Part shown: one piece after another, positions 63,052-64,000 of the stretch | Numbering within the stretch: the first letter of the stretch is position 1 | Layout of the letters: each line of letters begins with the position of its first letter | Assembly (NCBI GenBank): GCA_913062645.1 | Contig: CAJXVW010000001.1 | Location: 868,001-932,000 of the forward strand | DNA: 64,000 bases | Direction of reading: 5' to 3' | Source: an uncultured Mycoplasmatota bacterium | GTDB taxonomy: Bacteria > Bacillota_I > Bacilli_A > Izemoplasmatales > Izemoplasmataceae | Translations under genes and position numbers: made by a program | Notes under the pieces: generated by a model | Told to the model about the DNA's origin: nothing | The model's database searches: none | Seen by the model: only the letters and a program-made list of their open reading frames with translations

Positions 63052-64000
63052 GCGCATCGCGCTGATGAAATAGAGGGATCCGGTGATCACGAGCAACTCG
63101 CCCGACTGCAATTGACGCAGATCGGACAGCGCCAGCAACGGATCCTTGCGGAGAAACTTCCTAGGATGATTCGATACGTCATAGAGCGCCTCAGCGTCCT
63201 CGCAACGCGGGTAATCGATTTCCGTGAAATGAAGTTCGTCGGCGAACGTTTCCAAGACGGCGATGATGTCATAGTATTCCTTGTCGGCCATCGATGTGTA
63301 GAGCACCTTGATGTAGCGATCGTGATACAACAGTTCGATGCTGTCTTTGAGTGCCTGGGCGCCGCCAATGTTGTGGGCCCCGTCGAGGATGATGTTGCCG
63401 AAGCGTTCCATCCGGCCCGGCCAATAGGTGGCGAGCAGTCCGGCTTTGAGGTTATTGTTCGTAATGCGAACTATACCGCGTTCTTCGAGTTGTCGGATGA
63501 TCTCGATCGCCAGTGCGGCATTGTACACCTGGTGCACGCCGAGCATCGCGATACGATAGGTTTCACCCTGGTATCGAAACGATGTTTCGACCCCGTAATC
63601 GATGTCGGTGACCGCAGCGCGATCGACCACGACGAGCGGGACGTCGCGCGCGTCCGTATAGGTGTGAAAGAGTTCCAGCAGATCGCTGTCATCGACGGTT
63701 GTCACCATCGGCACGCCGGGTTTGGCGATGCCCAGTTTCTGTGTGGCGATGGCCTGCAAGGTGTCGCCGAGAACTCCCATGTGGTCGTAGCTGATCGAGG
63801 TGATCGCGGTGATCAACGGCTGTACGACGTTGGTCGCGTCGAGTTTTCCGCCGAGGCCGACTTCATAGATGCAGAAATCAACGTCGCGCTCGGCAAAGAA
63901 CAAAAAGGAAATGAGCGTGATCAGTTCGAAAAACGTGATGATCTGATCGTAGTCCTCCCTGACTTGAACCGACAGGTCGTGGATGCGGTTGATGTATTCC
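63040..64000 (-). CDS. folC: Folylpolyglutamate synthase FolC, C-terminal part (runs off window)
   Basis: About 320 codons are visible; the N-terminus with the P-loop lies beyond 64000. The reading frame is open to the edge (EYINRIHDLSVQVREDYDQI). Mur-ligase-type features include CIYEVGLGGKLDATNVVQP, SYDHMGVLGDTLQAIATQKLGI and GRMERFGNIILDGAHNIGG. FolC adds glutamates to folates, and dihydrofolate synthase activity is also common. The gene pairs functionally with thyA and folA elsewhere in the window. Confidence 0.95.
   Translation of the reverse strand, partial: EYINRIHDLSVQVREDYDQIITFFELITLISFLFFAERDVDFCIYEVGLGGKLDATNVVQPLITAITSISYDHMGVLGDTLQAIATQKLGIAKPGVPMVTTVDDSDLLELFHTYTDARDVPLVVVDRAAVTDIDYGVETSFRYQGETYRIAMLGVHQVYNAALAIEIIRQLEERGIVRITNNNLKAGLLATYWPGRMERFGNIILDGAHNIGGAQALKDSIELLYHDRYIKVLYTSMADKEYYDIIAVLETFADELHFTEIDYPRCEDAEALYDVSNHPRKFLRKDPLLALSDLRQLQSGELLVITGSLYFISAMRKEL

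Overview
The window is a gene-dense bacterial chromosome segment with the standard genetic code: TGA is a genuine stop at ruvB, tnaA, nadB-side genes and many others. Gene content and order point to a Bacilli/Mollicutes-type lineage (an Izemoplasma- or Acholeplasma-like relative) with moderate to high GC. Evidence for this is the tgt-ftsZ-(small ORF)-ylmE-sepF-ylmG-ylmH-ileS run, RNase J, RecU, YmfF/YmfH peptidases, T-box control of ileS and a Bmp/NupOPQ nucleoside importer. The ftsZ block lacks ftsA, ylmD and divIVA, and no cell-wall gene is visible, which fits but does not prove a wall-less cell. I found no rRNA, tRNA, CRISPR, insertion sequence or prophage.

Layout. 1-3.9 kb: two minus-strand coiled-coil proteins, one about 1,197 residues. 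4-6.1 kb: ruvB-queA. 6.1-9.5 kb (minus): a DUF975 and a DUF805 membrane protein, tryptophanase, and a queuosine-precursor transporter behind a probable preQ1 riboswitch. 9.6-14.9 kb: an AraC/GyrI-like regulator and a split CoA-dehydratase-activase pair. 14.9-22.4 kb: tgt, then the ftsZ/ylm cluster and T-box-controlled ileS. 22.5-27.8 kb: two YczE-like membrane proteins with deoC and deoD, then an M16 peptidase pair. 27.8-31.9 kb: a lipase-like hydrolase, glpK, and a DUF3137-LemA pair. 32-36.8 kb: a short SSB, thyA-folA-plsC-like, pyrimidine nucleoside phosphorylase and small membrane proteins. 36.8-40.4 kb: TPP riboswitch-thiT and glgA-glgC. 40.4-48 kb: recU, RNase J and the nucleoside ABC importer. 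48-49.2 kb: a DUF134-NifX fusion plus a second NifX-like protein, with a palindromic operator at the promoter. 49.3-56.1 kb: rarA, a membrane protein, nadA-nadB-PHP phosphatase, a 643-bp AT-rich gap and asparaginase. 56.1-64 kb (mostly minus): two YwaF-like proteins behind ruvA, GNAT-kinase-obg, rplU-rpmA, an unknown membrane protein, radC, and folC running off the end.

How the genes fit together. The queuosine genes (queA, tgt, precursor transporter) sit in three places and suggest salvage of an imported precursor. The nucleoside importer, deoC, deoD and pyrimidine nucleoside phosphorylase form a scattered uptake-and-catabolism route; thyA-folA supplies dTMP. Glycogen synthesis, glycerol kinase, quinolinate synthesis and thiamine uptake indicate a fermentative heterotroph relying partly on salvage. 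Three cis-acting RNA regulators (preQ1, T-box, TPP) and a possible L21 leader are present. Many promoters have an extended -10 (TGnTATAAT or TGnTACAAT) and a weak -35. Many operons end in strong hairpins that overlap the last codons.
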